The notes under the pieces were generated by a model that did not search any database, had not been told where the DNA came from, and saw nothing but the letters and a program-made list of their open reading frames with translations. Positions 1 to 8,215 of a DNA stretch of 64,000 bases are shown here, piece after piece. The translations under genes were made by a program, and so were the position numbers. Positions within the stretch are counted from its first letter, which is position 1. The number at the start of each line of letters is the position of its first letter. The DNA is from Sporosarcina sp. FSL K6-1508 (GTDB lineage: Bacteria > Bacillota > Bacilli > Bacillales_A > Planococcaceae): contig NZ_JBBOXF010000001.1 in assembly GCF_038007465.1 (NCBI RefSeq), positions 3,669,001-3,733,000 on the forward strand. Reading direction: 5' to 3'.

Positions 1-628
1 CATCAAGTATATGGCCCTCAACGAATCCTACAGCAATTTTATCCTCGCCTAACCATTTGGGAAAAGGATCTTCAATTGCCAGCAAATCAAAGCTTTCAAC
101 TTTACCGTTATAAAGAAATAAATCGAACGTCCAATCTTGATGGAAAGCGGTAAGAAGGATAAGGGAAGGATCGAGATCATTCCATTCAATTGCTAATTCA
201 GTTGAAGCTACGATAACTTCATCTTGTACTGCACCATCCATGGTCACGATTTTAACTGTTGCAGATGTAGCGTTGTCGCTTGTATGTAGTAATAGATATT
301 TTTTGGAAGGATGAACGAGGACATCGATGATCATAGAGTCATCTTCGTACAACGTGTCCGTTTGACCTGATTCTAAATCAAAGCTATTCACTTGATAAAG
401 TCCATTTTCCTTTTTAACGTAGATGACTTTCGAATCGGTTAGCCAGTCTACCACAAAATGGAACTTTGCAGGATCAGTGATTAAAGATTTAATAATTTCC
501 TTTTTAATCGAATTATTATCCTCAGGTTGTTCAATGGCTGTCGAGCCTTCGATAACTTCATTCGTCTTCTCTGTACAGCCCGTTAATAACAGGACTGCTG
601 CAAAAAAGATGAACATTTTTTTTCTCAC
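1..628 (-). CDS. yqgU: YqgU-like lipoprotein (3' end outside window)
   Basis: This reading frame runs off the left edge, so about 209 N-terminal codons are visible and the C-terminus is missing. I chose the GTG at 628 because a strong GGGGGAGG ribosome-binding site lies just upstream; the in-frame ATG at 616 is too far from it. The N-terminus (RKKMFIFF then AVLLLLTGC) is a lipoprotein signal peptide with a lipobox ending at Cys19, so the product should be lipid-anchored outside the membrane. The visible part reads like a beta-propeller-type surface protein with repeated short strands, but no catalytic motif is seen. Its place directly downstream of the LtaS-type gene matches yqgU of Bacillus subtilis. 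The function is unknown; the name rests on synteny and lipoprotein character. Confidence 0.75.
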   Translation of the reverse strand, partial: MRKKMFIFFAAVLLLTGCTEKTNEVIEGSTAIEQPEDNNSIKKEIIKSLITDPAKFHFVVDWLTDSKVIYVKKENGLYQVNSFDLESGQTDTLYEDDSMIIDVLVHPSKKYLLLHTSDNATSATVKIVTMDGAVQDEVIVASTELAIEWNDLDPSLILLTAFHQDWTFDLFLYNGKVESFDLLAIEDPFPKWLGEDKIAVGFVEGHILD

Positions 629-655
629 CGCGCCTCCCCCTTCCGTATTTAAGCT

Positions 656-687
656 AAAAAAAAGGCTGCACGGAAAGTCCCGTGCAG
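656..687 (-). terminator. Intrinsic terminator after the LtaS-type gene
   Basis: An 8-bp stem (CTGCACGG at 666-673 with CCGTGCAG at 680-687) is followed on the minus strand by eight T residues. It lies between the end of the LtaS-type gene at 701 and the start of the yqgU-like gene at 628, so it probably separates their transcripts. Confidence 0.85.
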
Positions 688-700
688 AACCTTATCATTC

Positions 701-2593
701 TTAATCTTTACTGTTTTTTTCGGGTGATTGTTCTTGCTCTTCCTTGAACCTGAGCAAATCTCCATTAATAATCATATCTGAATAATTCAGCTCAGTAACT
801 GCACGTTCGATAAATGGCTCACATTCGGCCATATCAGTTTCTTCGCCAGTCTCACTATCATAACAGACCTCTTGTGCAAAAACATTTTTATCAGTTACAA
901 AGCGTCCATCACGGAAGATAGTAAACGGTTCATGATCTGGAGAGAAAATGTCCGACCCAAGATACATATCATCTTTTGTATCAAGACCCATTAGATGTAG
1001 AAGAGTAGGTTTCAAGTCGATTTGTCCTGACACTTCATCAATAGTCTTCCCTTCGCCATAACCGGGAATATGAATGTACAATGGAACCTTTTGCAATTTC
1101 GCATTATCAAAAGGAGTGATTTCTTTATCTAAATACATGCCCATCGCCTTGTTGTGATTCTCGGAAATACCATAATGGTCTCCGTACATAACGATGATTG
1201 AGTTATCGTACAATCCACTTGCTTTCAAATCTTCAAAAAGAACTTTGATTGCCTCATCCATATAGCGTACTGTTTGGAAATATTTGTTTAACGTATTGGA
1301 ATTTGATGTATATTCAGGAATAAGCTTATCTTCTTCATCCAAATCAAATGGATGATGATTTGTCAATGTGATCAGTCTTGAATAAAAAGGCTGAGGCATC
1401 TCTTTCATCAAATCTACCGATTGGTCAAAGAATGGAATATCTTTCATACCCCAGTTAACCGCTTGCCCTTCGCCGACCGTATAACTTTCAATATCGTAAA
1501 ACTTATCGATACCGAGTGCGCCATACATGATATCACGGTTCCAGAAACTACGGTTATTGGCGTGCATTACATTCGTAAAATAACCATTCTCGCCTAACTG
1601 CGAAGCCATTGATTGGTAAGTGTTTCCACTATGCGTGAAAAATACAGCACTTCCATTTCTCGGATACAGCGAGTTTTCAAGAATAAATTCTGAATCCGAT
1701 GTTTTACCAAGACCAGTGTTGTGATAGAAATCAGAGAAATAGAATGTATCTGGATCTTTCGACAGTTCATTTAAAAACGGAGTAATGACATGTCCATCCA
1801 TTTCCTCGTTAATAACAAACGACTGCAAGGATTCAAGCGAGATCGCAATGATATTACGTCCTTTCGCAATTCCATACATTTCAGGGTCAGGAGCAGCGTA
1901 GTTCGCATTAATATAGTTACCTACTTCTACTAGCTCACTGCCATCTGCCAATGCACGCTGAGCATGGGATTTGGATTGAATGAACAGGTCATAGATATGG
2001 TAATTATATGTTCCGATATTTTTCACAAGAAGTTCTCTATCGAAACTGCGTGTTAATAACTGTGGTCTTTCCATTTCCGCGAGACCAAGGTTTATCATCA
2101 TAACCGCAGCTGTCATGACAAAGTAAAGTTTGCGTCCAATTTTATTGCGTTGTCCCATTCGGTTATCCTTAGGAATAAACCGGATCGCCAAATAGATTAT
2201 GAGTACATCTGTGAAAAAGAATATGTCTGTTACCATTAGATTAGCAGTAACTGAAGATGAAAGATCTCCGAAGTTACTCGTTTGGAACAAGACTGGCAAG
2301 GTAATAAAGTCATTGAAAAATCTATAGAACACTGCATTACTAAACATAACAATTGAAGTCATCACACTTACTGTCAGTATATAAATATTACGTCTTTTCG
2401 TACTCTTGATGAATAGTGCAACGCCGTAAACGAATAAAAGAAAACTAAGAGGATTCAAAAAGAGAATGAATTCCTGCATTATATTATCGATTTTCATATT
2501 GAAGCTTGTAATATAACCGAAATACGTTGTTAACCACGTTGCGACTATTGCGACTATGAGTACGGAATGTTTTGGCCATACTATTTTTTTCAT
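701..2593 (-). CDS. yqgS: LtaS-type sulfatase-fold membrane enzyme (YqgS-like)
   Basis: A membrane-anchored phosphoglycerol transferase of the lipoteichoic acid synthase family, which transfers glycerol phosphate from phosphatidylglycerol on the outer face of the membrane. About five hydrophobic N-terminal segments are followed by an extracellular sulfatase-fold domain. The catalytic threonine should be Thr298 in GLGKTSDSEF, close to the Thr300 of the S. aureus enzyme, and the metal-site sequence SLESLQSF precedes it. The start at 2593 (MKKIVWPKH) has a GGAAGAG site; the frame extends 31 codons upstream without one. B. subtilis has several paralogues (LtaS, YfnI, YqgS, YvgJ). The neighbours yqgQ and yqgU point to YqgS, but whether this is the main synthase here cannot be told from one locus. 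Confidence 0.9.
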   Translation of the reverse strand: MKKIVWPKHSVLIVAIVATWLTTYFGYITSFNMKIDNIMQEFILFLNPLSFLLFVYGVALFIKSTKRRNIYILTVSVMTSIVMFSNAVFYRFFNDFITLPVLFQTSNFGDLSSSVTANLMVTDIFFFTDVLIIYLAIRFIPKDNRMGQRNKIGRKLYFVMTAAVMMINLGLAEMERPQLLTRSFDRELLVKNIGTYNYHIYDLFIQSKSHAQRALADGSELVEVGNYINANYAAPDPEMYGIAKGRNIIAISLESLQSFVINEEMDGHVITPFLNELSKDPDTFYFSDFYHNTGLGKTSDSEFILENSLYPRNGSAVFFTHSGNTYQSMASQLGENGYFTNVMHANNRSFWNRDIMYGALGIDKFYDIESYTVGEGQAVNWGMKDIPFFDQSVDLMKEMPQPFYSRLITLTNHHPFDLDEEDKLIPEYTSNSNTLNKYFQTVRYMDEAIKVLFEDLKASGLYDNSIIVMYGDHYGISENHNKAMGMYLDKEITPFDNAKLQKVPLYIHIPGYGEGKTIDEVSGQIDLKPTLLHLMGLDTKDDMYLGSDIFSPDHEPFTIFRDGRFVTDKNVFAQEVCYDSETGEETDMAECEPFIERAVTELNYSDMIINGDLLRFKEEQEQSPEKNSKD

Positions 2594-2732
2594 TCCATCT
2601 CTTCCTTTCGAATATAGACTAACATAAAAACTGCTCAAACTAAATCTTACTACATAATAGACGGAGTAGCCGAAGATAAGTTTCACAAATCACTAAGAAA
2701 AGTTCAAAAGAAGGATACTATTAGGTCTATCC

Positions 2733-2921
2733 TCACATTTTCGCTGCTTCACTACGCAGGATTAGCACCGCTTTCAAATAGTCTTCCTTCAGTATCAGGC
2801 CGTTGTCATAAAGATCTTTTACTTCTGATTGCACCATATCGATATCATCTTTCCTATTTCCCGTGTAGACATGAATTCCAAAACGCTTCAAGAGTTGCAG
2901 GACAGCAAGAAAGTCTCTCAT
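2733..2921 (-). CDS. yqgQ: YqgQ family small protein (DUF910)
   Basis: A 62-residue protein with two short helical segments (RDFLAVLQLLKRFG and LILKEDYLKAVLILR), characteristic of the YqgQ/DUF910 family, which is structurally known but functionally unassigned. Its start ATG overlaps the TGA of the upstream cyclo-ligase gene as ATGA, so the two are translationally coupled. No catalytic or metal motif is visible. Confidence 0.85.
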   Translation of the reverse strand: MRDFLAVLQLLKRFGIHVYTGNRKDDIDMVQSEVKDLYDNGLILKEDYLKAVLILRSEAAKM

Positions 2922-3499
2922 TTGCAGAAGTCCTTTTTCTGACAGTTTATAACTTTTTCTTCTGTAACTATTTTACTGACAGGAATGTCATGATGTTCAC
3001 TCGGAACTACATGACCCGTTTGTTCTGCAAACGCCAACGACAAAGTATCACCATTGTAATCCGACATATAACGATCATAATATCCTCCGCCGAAACCAAT
3101 TCTATACCCTTCATCCGAAAAGACTACGCCTGGCACGATTTGCAAATCAATATCCTTTTTTTCGACCGAGATTGTTTCAGTAATTATCGGCTCCAGGAGA
3201 CCCATATAGACCGTTTCCAAACTATCGTACGATGTAATGAGACGAAAATCCATCTCGCGGGTTCCATGGATGCATTTAGGCACAGCAATTCGTTTCCCAG
3301 CTGTCCAAGCCGCTTCAATAAGCAAACGTGTGTCCACTTCGGGATAACGAGAAATCGTTATCCCGATTGTATCCGCACTTTGAAATTCTTCTGATATGAG
3401 CACCCTCTTTGTAATCACTGAGGATTTTTCCAGGTGCTCAATTCGATTTATACTATTCAATGTGCCTAGCACTTGATTCCTTAAACTCTTTTTACTCAT
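2918..3499 (-). CDS. yqgN: 5-formyltetrahydrofolate cyclo-ligase
   Basis: A 193-residue cytosolic enzyme of folate one-carbon metabolism that converts 5-formyl-THF to 5,10-methenyl-THF using ATP. The family signature GFGGGYYDRY is present near residue 138, and the lysine- and arginine-rich N-terminus with an AVPKC segment fits the nucleotide and substrate site. It is coupled by ATGA overlap to yqgQ. The terminator at 3525-3552 isolates it from rpmG. Family length and motif are complete, so the assignment is firm. Confidence 0.93.
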   Translation of the reverse strand: MSKKSLRNQVLGTLNSINRIEHLEKSSVITKRVLISEEFQSADTIGITISRYPEVDTRLLIEAAWTAGKRIAVPKCIHGTREMDFRLITSYDSLETVYMGLLEPIITETISVEKKDIDLQIVPGVVFSDEGYRIGFGGGYYDRYMSDYNGDTLSLAFAEQTGHVVPSEHHDIPVSKIVTEEKVINCQKKDFCK

Positions 3500-3524
3500 T
3501 TAATTATACCCCCGTTCTGAAATG

Positions 3525-3552
3525 AAAAAACCAAAACCGGTGAAGGTTTTGG
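3525..3552 (-). terminator. Intrinsic terminator after rpmG
   Basis: CCAAAACC (3531-3538) pairs with GGTTTTGG (3545-3552), and the minus strand continues into six T residues. It ends the rpmG transcript just before the cyclo-ligase gene. Confidence 0.8.
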
Positions 3553-3561
3553 TCTGAGCGA

Positions 3562-3711
3562 TTATTTCGTTTCACGGTGCAAAGTTTGTTTCTTATCACG
3601 TGAGCAGTATTTTTTCATTTCAATACGTTCTGGATTGTTACGCTTGTTTTTCTTTGAAATATAGTTGCGCTCACCGCATTCTGTGCAAGCAAGTGTAATA
3701 TTTACGCGCAT
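3562..3711 (-). CDS. rpmG: 50S ribosomal protein L33 (RpmG type 2)
   Basis: A 49-residue L33, beginning MRVNITLACTECGER and ending TLHRETK. The start at 3711 has a GGGAGGG site; the open frame extends upstream but those residues are not conserved. The first zinc-ribbon pair (CTEC) is present, but the second knuckle is CSRD, with only one cysteine. This matches my memory of one of the two B. subtilis L33 paralogues, so the zinc site is incomplete by design rather than by mutation. The gene is monocistronic, with its own terminator. Confidence 0.93.
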   Translation of the reverse strand: MRVNITLACTECGERNYISKKNKRNNPERIEMKKYCSRDKKQTLHRETK

Positions 3712-3838
3712 TGTTGGTCCCTCCCACTCATCAGGAATGTAAAATTTAATATGAGCATGATTTATACGACTTATCAAGTGTACCACATCAACAGCGTATG
3801 TCCAATAGAAAGATTGAAATTTCCATAACGGTCCTCGT

Positions 3839-3848
3839 GTGGTAAAAT
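3839..3848 (+). promoter_or_regulatory. Extended -10 promoter candidate
   Basis: TGTGGTAAAAT contains a TGN extension before a TAAAAT -10 box, about 35 bp upstream of the start of the two-gene membrane operon. The -35 is weak (TTCCAT at 16 bp). It is divergent from rpmG. Confidence 0.4.
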
Positions 3849-3881
3849 GGACGCACAATGATTTACTAGAGGAGTGGTGAA

Positions 3882-4244
3882 ATGGACATTGCAATAATTC
3901 TTCTTATTATTGGACTTGTATGTAGTATAGCGTCATTTTTCCTCGGCAATTCTTCATCCAAAAGCGCCGATGAATTGGAGAAAATTTCAATCAGTCTTCA
4001 TCAGGAAACAAACGGATTAAAAAAAAGATTAAAAGCAGTTGAAGAAGAATTAATGATCGGTGTTGGACCGCTATCTTCAGGCGGCAGAGCTAAGGCAAAA
4101 GAAAAAACTGTCCACGTAATCATTATCAATCAAATTCTTTCGTTGCACTCCCAAGGTTATTCTATCAGTGACATTGCCATGCGTTCCTCATTATCGAACG
4201 ATAAAGTAATCGCGGTGCTACAGTCGAAAGGCGTGATAGCGTGA
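3882..4244 (+). CDS. Membrane-anchored coiled-coil protein with HTH-like C-terminus
   Basis: I cannot name this 120-residue protein with confidence. Residues 3-21 form one transmembrane segment (IAIILLIIGLVCSIASFFL). They are followed by a charged helical stretch with heptad character (residues 29-57) and a C-terminal segment around residues 80-118 (LSLHSQGYSISDIAMRSSL, DKVIAVLQSKG) that looks like a small helix-turn-helix of the kind seen in SwrB/YlxL-like proteins. The gene starts after GAGGAGTGG and overlaps the next gene by GTGA, so the two form an operon. By position and size the pair could correspond to yqzD/yqzC of B. subtilis, but this is a guess. The topology suggests a cytosolic scaffold anchored at the membrane. 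Confidence 0.8.
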   Translation: MDIAIILLIIGLVCSIASFFLGNSSSKSADELEKISISLHQETNGLKKRLKAVEEELMIGVGPLSSGGRAKAKEKTVHVIIINQILSLHSQGYSISDIAMRSSLSNDKVIAVLQSKGVIA

Positions 4245-4723
4245 TCCGAGACATTTTACGAGCAGTCGGGATCGGCTGTCTCCTTGCAGGTGGAATCCTT
4301 TTTTTCACTAGTGATAGTAAAATCACTTCTAATGCGGATGCCCAACAATTACAACTAGACGTTGAGAATCTCCAAAGTGAGCTCGCTAAAACAAAAGAGC
4401 TATTGGCAAATGCTCAGACCACCTCTACCGTTAAGGAGAGTGCCTCAGAAGAGGAGAAATCGGAAGAAAGTGACGCGACCACAAGTAACCCCACTTCTTC
4501 CGATACCATTCTTAAAACCATTTTAACGATTGAATCCGGTTCGAATTCGACAGTCGTCTCAGCTAATTTGGAAAGATTGGGTATTATCGAAAATGCAGCC
4601 CTATTTGATGCATATCTAGAAGATAATAATCTGACCGGAAAGATACAGATTGGCGAACATAACATGGATACTTCAATGGATTTCAAAGCAATCGCCAAAG
4701 AAATTACGACAGTAAAAAAGTAG
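4241..4723 (+). CDS. Orphan MltG/YceG N-terminal-domain-like membrane protein
   Basis: A 160-residue protein starting at GTG 4241, overlapping the upstream stop. It has one N-terminal membrane segment (residues 5-22), a coiled-coil (about 33-55), an acidic Ser/Thr/Glu-rich linker (about 60-88), and a C-terminal domain from residue 90 (TILTIESGSNSTVVSANLER to the end). That domain follows the LysM-like N-terminal domain of endolytic transglycosylase MltG: a turn after a beta strand, a helix ending in LGIIEN, a phenylalanine-anchored helix, a glycine before an extended strand (IQIGEHNMD) and a final helix. The catalytic YceG domain is absent. It may bind glycan or regulate peptidoglycan synthesis at the membrane. 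The pattern match is by eye. Confidence 0.75.
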   Translation: MIRDILRAVGIGCLLAGGILFFTSDSKITSNADAQQLQLDVENLQSELAKTKELLANAQTTSTVKESASEEEKSEESDATTSNPTSSDTILKTILTIESGSNSTVVSANLERLGIIENAALFDAYLEDNNLTGKIQIGEHNMDTSMDFKAIAKEITTVKK

Positions 4724-4750
4724 GAAAACCAATGGTTTTCCTACTTTTTT
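4720..4750. terminator. Bidirectional intrinsic terminator
   Basis: An 11-bp perfect stem (GTAGGAAAACC, loop AAT, GGTTTTCCTAC) is followed by six T on the plus strand and five T on the minus strand. It serves the convergent membrane operon and the penicillin-binding protein gene. Confidence 0.92.
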
Positions 4751-6896
4751 ATTCAGATTCTATTTCTTGTGCCTGTATGATTGGTTGCTTAGCAGCTGTA
4801 GATACTTCTTCTTTAGCCCGTTTTGCTTTTAGTTTAAAATATTCGTCCACGGCTAGCTTCACAATATCATTTTGTGCATATGGATACTTTTTCTGATTTG
4901 TAGATATATTCGGGATGATAATTGCATATGCAATTTCCGGGTTTTCGTAAGGTGCAAAACCTACATGTGATAAATTGATTGTCGGCTTCCCAGAACTGAA
5001 TGCCTGTGCGGTTCCCGTCTTCCCGGCTGCATCATAGTCTTTTCCAGCAAAGAGATTTGGAGCAGTCCCACGAGCGCCGTAATAAACGTAGTGCATCCCA
5101 CGCTTCACTTGATTAATCTCTGCATCCGTATTCTGAATCCTGTTCAGAATATTGACCCCCGTTTCTTGAATGAGAGGACCAAGAATTTCACCATCCTCAG
5201 ATGGTTCACGGATTTCTTTTAATACTTTAGGAGCTATACGGTAACCGCCATTTGCGATTGTCGAGACATATTGGGCAAGTTGAAGTGTTGTATAGGTATC
5301 GTACTGACCGATAGATAAATCCAACAAAATCCCTATTGAATTACTATCGCCAATCAGACCGCCCGATTCCCCTGGTAAATCAATACCCGTTTTAGTCCCC
5401 AATCCGAAAGATGCAAAAGATTGTCGGAACTTATCAAATGCATTTCTTCTAATGAGTTCAGAATTTGCAGAGCTATAGTTAGCATTCGCCATGGCCAATG
5501 CTATACGGAACATATATACGTTCGAAGATCTACCAATTGCTTCAATATCACTTACAGCAACCCTAGAGTTTTGATTGAACAGTGATCTTTTTGTAATCCC
5601 ACCGATTCTGATTGGTTCATCTATTTTTACTTCACCAATACGCACGGCATTTTCCTGATATCCCGTAAGAAGTGTCGCCATCTTGACGGTTGAACCAGCC
5701 TCGTGGAGCGCAGTGAACGTACCAAATGCGTAGTCCCATATTTCGAGCTTACCTGTTTCTTTATTCGTTACGACCTGCTTGCCTACCAGTGAAAGAACCT
5801 CACCGTTATTCGGGTTCATCATGACTAAAAATGCCCTATCTAATTCGCCGGCATTTGGCCCTCTTTTCAATTCTAACAGCTTATCCGAAACAATTTTTTC
5901 AAGTGCCTGTTCCAATTCGCTGTCAATCGTTAGAATAAGATCCTTGCCAGGTTCGCCTTCTCGGATTGTTTTCGTCTCAACGACACTGCCGCTACGATCC
6001 TTAATATTCTTAACGATTGTTTTCTGTCCTTTTAACAATTCTTCATAATACTGCTCGACATAACTTTTTCCGACACGGTCATTTCTCGAATAGTCCCTTG
6101 CCAAGAAATAGTTCATGCTAGATTTCGGAAGTCCTTCAATCGGACTAGTGGTTTTACCTAAAATAGTGTTCTCCGATCTCCTTACACGTTCCCAATCCGT
6201 TGTTGTATCCACGCCTGGCAATTCCCCAAGACGCTCAGACACTATCGCGAATTCCTCTTTGGTGACATTTCCACTTTTCACAATTTGCGGGGAGTATGCG
6301 TAGCCAGCCATCATTTCTCTGTAAATTGCAAGTACTTCCATCTCCTCATCTGTGAATGAATTGATTTCCTCTTCTGTCACACGCTCTCGTGTCAACGTAT
6401 TGATTTTACGCTGCATTTGCGTTCTTGATAATGAACTATCCTTTTCAATTGCGAGTTGTTCCTTTTTGGAAACCTTTTTAAGTGCTTCCTCCGAATTTTT
6501 CAAAATCCAAAAATCTCTTTTATCCCCCATGGTAATCCTTTTCGTATCTTGTTCAATCAAGACTGCAAGTTTCTCAGCAATTTCAAGCATATCTCTGGAA
6601 CTCGTGGACGTCATTTTCGTATATGTAATGGCGTTTTTCGGATCATTATCAACAAGGACTCGCCCCATACGGTCAAATAATCTGCCTCTTGGTACGCTTG
6701 TATTGACAGCTACTTCTTCCGTTCTTTCCAGCGCTCTGGAATAATCTTCACCTTTGACGATTTGTAAATAGCCAAGACGAAAAATGAGCAAGGAAAATAG
6801 GACAAAGATTGAAAAGAATAGGAAGTTCATCCGGAATGCGATATGTTTTCGTTGGCGTATTTTAGCTTGGTCCGCCTTACGCACCTGCTTTTTCAT
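4749..6896 (-). CDS. pbpA: Class B penicillin-binding protein (PbpA/PbpH type, MrdA)
   Basis: A 715-residue monofunctional transpeptidase that crosslinks peptidoglycan, probably in cell elongation. A short basic cytosolic tail is followed by a membrane anchor (about residues 24-44), a dimerisation region with RGLLFDR-like PRGRLFDRMGR at about 54-64, and a C-terminal transpeptidase domain. The active-site motifs are S402-T-V-K, S457-S-N and K626-T-G-T. The start at 6896 has an AAGGGGGA site. Its position beside sodA matches pbpA of B. subtilis, which is redundant with pbpH in rod-shape maintenance. The gene has its own terminators on both sides and is probably monocistronic. Confidence 0.93.
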   Translation of the reverse strand: MKKQVRKADQAKIRQRKHIAFRMNFLFFSIFVLFSLLIFRLGYLQIVKGEDYSRALERTEEVAVNTSVPRGRLFDRMGRVLVDNDPKNAITYTKMTSTSSRDMLEIAEKLAVLIEQDTKRITMGDKRDFWILKNSEEALKKVSKKEQLAIEKDSSLSRTQMQRKINTLTRERVTEEEINSFTDEEMEVLAIYREMMAGYAYSPQIVKSGNVTKEEFAIVSERLGELPGVDTTTDWERVRRSENTILGKTTSPIEGLPKSSMNYFLARDYSRNDRVGKSYVEQYYEELLKGQKTIVKNIKDRSGSVVETKTIREGEPGKDLILTIDSELEQALEKIVSDKLLELKRGPNAGELDRAFLVMMNPNNGEVLSLVGKQVVTNKETGKLEIWDYAFGTFTALHEAGSTVKMATLLTGYQENAVRIGEVKIDEPIRIGGITKRSLFNQNSRVAVSDIEAIGRSSNVYMFRIALAMANANYSSANSELIRRNAFDKFRQSFASFGLGTKTGIDLPGESGGLIGDSNSIGILLDLSIGQYDTYTTLQLAQYVSTIANGGYRIAPKVLKEIREPSEDGEILGPLIQETGVNILNRIQNTDAEINQVKRGMHYVYYGARGTAPNLFAGKDYDAAGKTGTAQAFSSGKPTINLSHVGFAPYENPEIAYAIIIPNISTNQKKYPYAQNDIVKLAVDEYFKLKAKRAKEEVSTAAKQPIIQAQEIESE

Positions 6897-6942
6897 AATG
6901 TCCCCCTTCTTTGTTAACCATTTTGAATTATATCATCCAAAA

Positions 6943-6980
6943 TAGAAAAAGCACACATCTTGACGAACAAGATGTGTGCT
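6943..6980 (-). terminator. Intrinsic terminator after sodA
   Basis: AGCACACATCTT (6950-6961) pairs perfectly with AAGATGTGTGCT (6969-6980), and the minus strand then reads TTTTCTATTTT. It ends sodA. Confidence 0.9.
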
Positions 6981-7007
6981 TGGTTCCTTCTAGATGAAGT
7001 TAAAATT

Positions 7008-7610
7008 TTATTTACCGAAACGTTTTGCAACCTCGTCCCAATTGACAACATTCCAGAATGCTGAAATATAGTCAGGACGACGGTTTTGATAGTTTAGGTA
7101 GTAAGCATGCTCCCAAACGTCAAGGCCTAGAAGAGGCGTTTTGCCTTCCATGATTGGTGAATCTTGATTAGGAGTTGACATAATTTCAAGTTCGCCACCA
7201 TTCAGTACAAGCCAAGCCCATCCTGAACCGAAACGAGTTGCACCCGCTTTTGCAAATTCTTCTTTGAACGCGTCAAAGCTTCCAAACTTTTTATCGATTG
7301 CTTCAGCAAGTGCGCCTGATGGGTTACCGCCACCATCTGCTGATAGAAGTTCCCAGAATAGTGAGTGGTTCGCATGACCGCCGCCATTGTTACGGACAGC
7401 AGTACGCTTGTCTTCAGGTACTGCATCAAGATTCGCAATAAGATCTTCAATAGATTTGTTTAAAAGTTCTTCGTTTCCTTCAAGAGCGTTGTTCAAGTTC
7501 GTTACATATGCATTATGGTGTTTAGTATGGTGAATGTTCATCGTTTCTTTGTCGATGTGTGGTTCAAGTGCGTCGTATGCGTAAGGTAGTTCTGGTAATT
7601 TGTAAGCCAT
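7008..7610 (-). CDS. sodA: Manganese/iron superoxide dismutase
   Basis: A 200-residue cytosolic enzyme dismutating superoxide. The four metal ligands are visible as His27 (IHHTKHH), His82 (NHSLFW), Asp164 and His168 (DVWEHAYY). The GGGHANHSLFW context is usual for the Mn form, though metal choice cannot be proven from sequence. The start has a perfect AGGAGG site. It is monocistronic, between its own promoter and terminator. Confidence 0.97.
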   Translation of the reverse strand: MAYKLPELPYAYDALEPHIDKETMNIHHTKHHNAYVTNLNNALEGNEELLNKSIEDLIANLDAVPEDKRTAVRNNGGGHANHSLFWELLSADGGGNPSGALAEAIDKKFGSFDAFKEEFAKAGATRFGSGWAWLVLNGGELEIMSTPNQDSPIMEGKTPLLGLDVWEHAYYLNYQNRRPDYISAFWNVVNWDEVAKRFGK

Positions 7611-7635
7611 TGTCCATTCCTCCTAGAGAGTTTCA

Positions 7636-7664
7636 TAATTATGCTACGCTTTCAACATTATCAA
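7636..7664 (-). promoter_or_regulatory. Sigma-A promoter candidate for sodA
   Basis: On the minus strand TTGATA (7659-7664) and TAATTA (7636-7641) are separated by 17 bp, a short distance upstream of the sodA start. No operator palindrome is obvious. Confidence 0.5.
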
Positions 7665-7708
7665 AATTGCGAATAACGTTCAAATAAAATGGACTATTTT
7701 GATATGAC

Positions 7709-8191
7709 TTATCTGATGAATAGTATAAATACAATAATCATCACAACCATGACAAGCCCTTTCGTCACAACTGAAGTGAAAAAACCGACGAGCGAACCAA
7801 TACCTGTCTTTATAGCCTGTCTCACTCCAGAACGGGATACGGCAAGTTCCGCAAGGACAGCGCCCAGAAATGGACCAACTAAAATACCAGCAACTGGAAT
7901 GACGAAAGGACCGATAAGAAGTCCAATTGTACTTCCCCACATCCCCGCCTTGGAGCCTCCAAATTTTTTCACACCGACGAGATTCGACAGTGTGTCTGCG
8001 CCAAACAGCAAGATGACGAATAATACCTGAATGGTCCAAAACCAAATAGTCATCCCATCAAATGTATCGACAAGTCCATATAGAAGGAAGCCACCTACTA
8101 TGAAGAGCGCCGATGGAATGATCGGATATACGAGTCCAGCAAAAGCAATAATGAACATGGCAATCGCAATAATCCAACCTATAAACTCCAT
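7709..8191 (-). CDS. yqgC: DUF456 membrane protein (YqgC)
   Basis: A 160-residue polytopic membrane protein of the DUF456 family, with glycine-rich helices (AGLVYPIIPSALFIVGGFLL, STIGLLIGPFVIPVAGILVG). About four to five membrane segments are predicted by hydrophobicity. The LPG/IPG-like glycine-proline turns are typical of the family, whose biochemical role is unknown. It precedes sodA as yqgC does in B. subtilis. The start has GGAGGATGG upstream. Confidence 0.9.
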   Translation of the reverse strand: MEFIGWIIAIAMFIIAFAGLVYPIIPSALFIVGGFLLYGLVDTFDGMTIWFWTIQVLFVILLFGADTLSNLVGVKKFGGSKAGMWGSTIGLLIGPFVIPVAGILVGPFLGAVLAELAVSRSGVRQAIKTGIGSLVGFFTSVVTKGLVMVVMIIVFILFIR

Positions 8192-8215
8192 AAAACCATC
8201 CTCCTATACGAACAA

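Noticed and set aside
3712..3894. N-terminal extension of rpmG to 110 codons
   Set aside because: L33 is about 49 residues; the GGGAGGG site is placed for the ATG at 3711, and the extension overlaps the divergent promoter region.
7202..7450. A second frame inside sodA on the same strand
   Set aside because: It is a shifted frame within an intact, conserved enzyme gene with no start signals.
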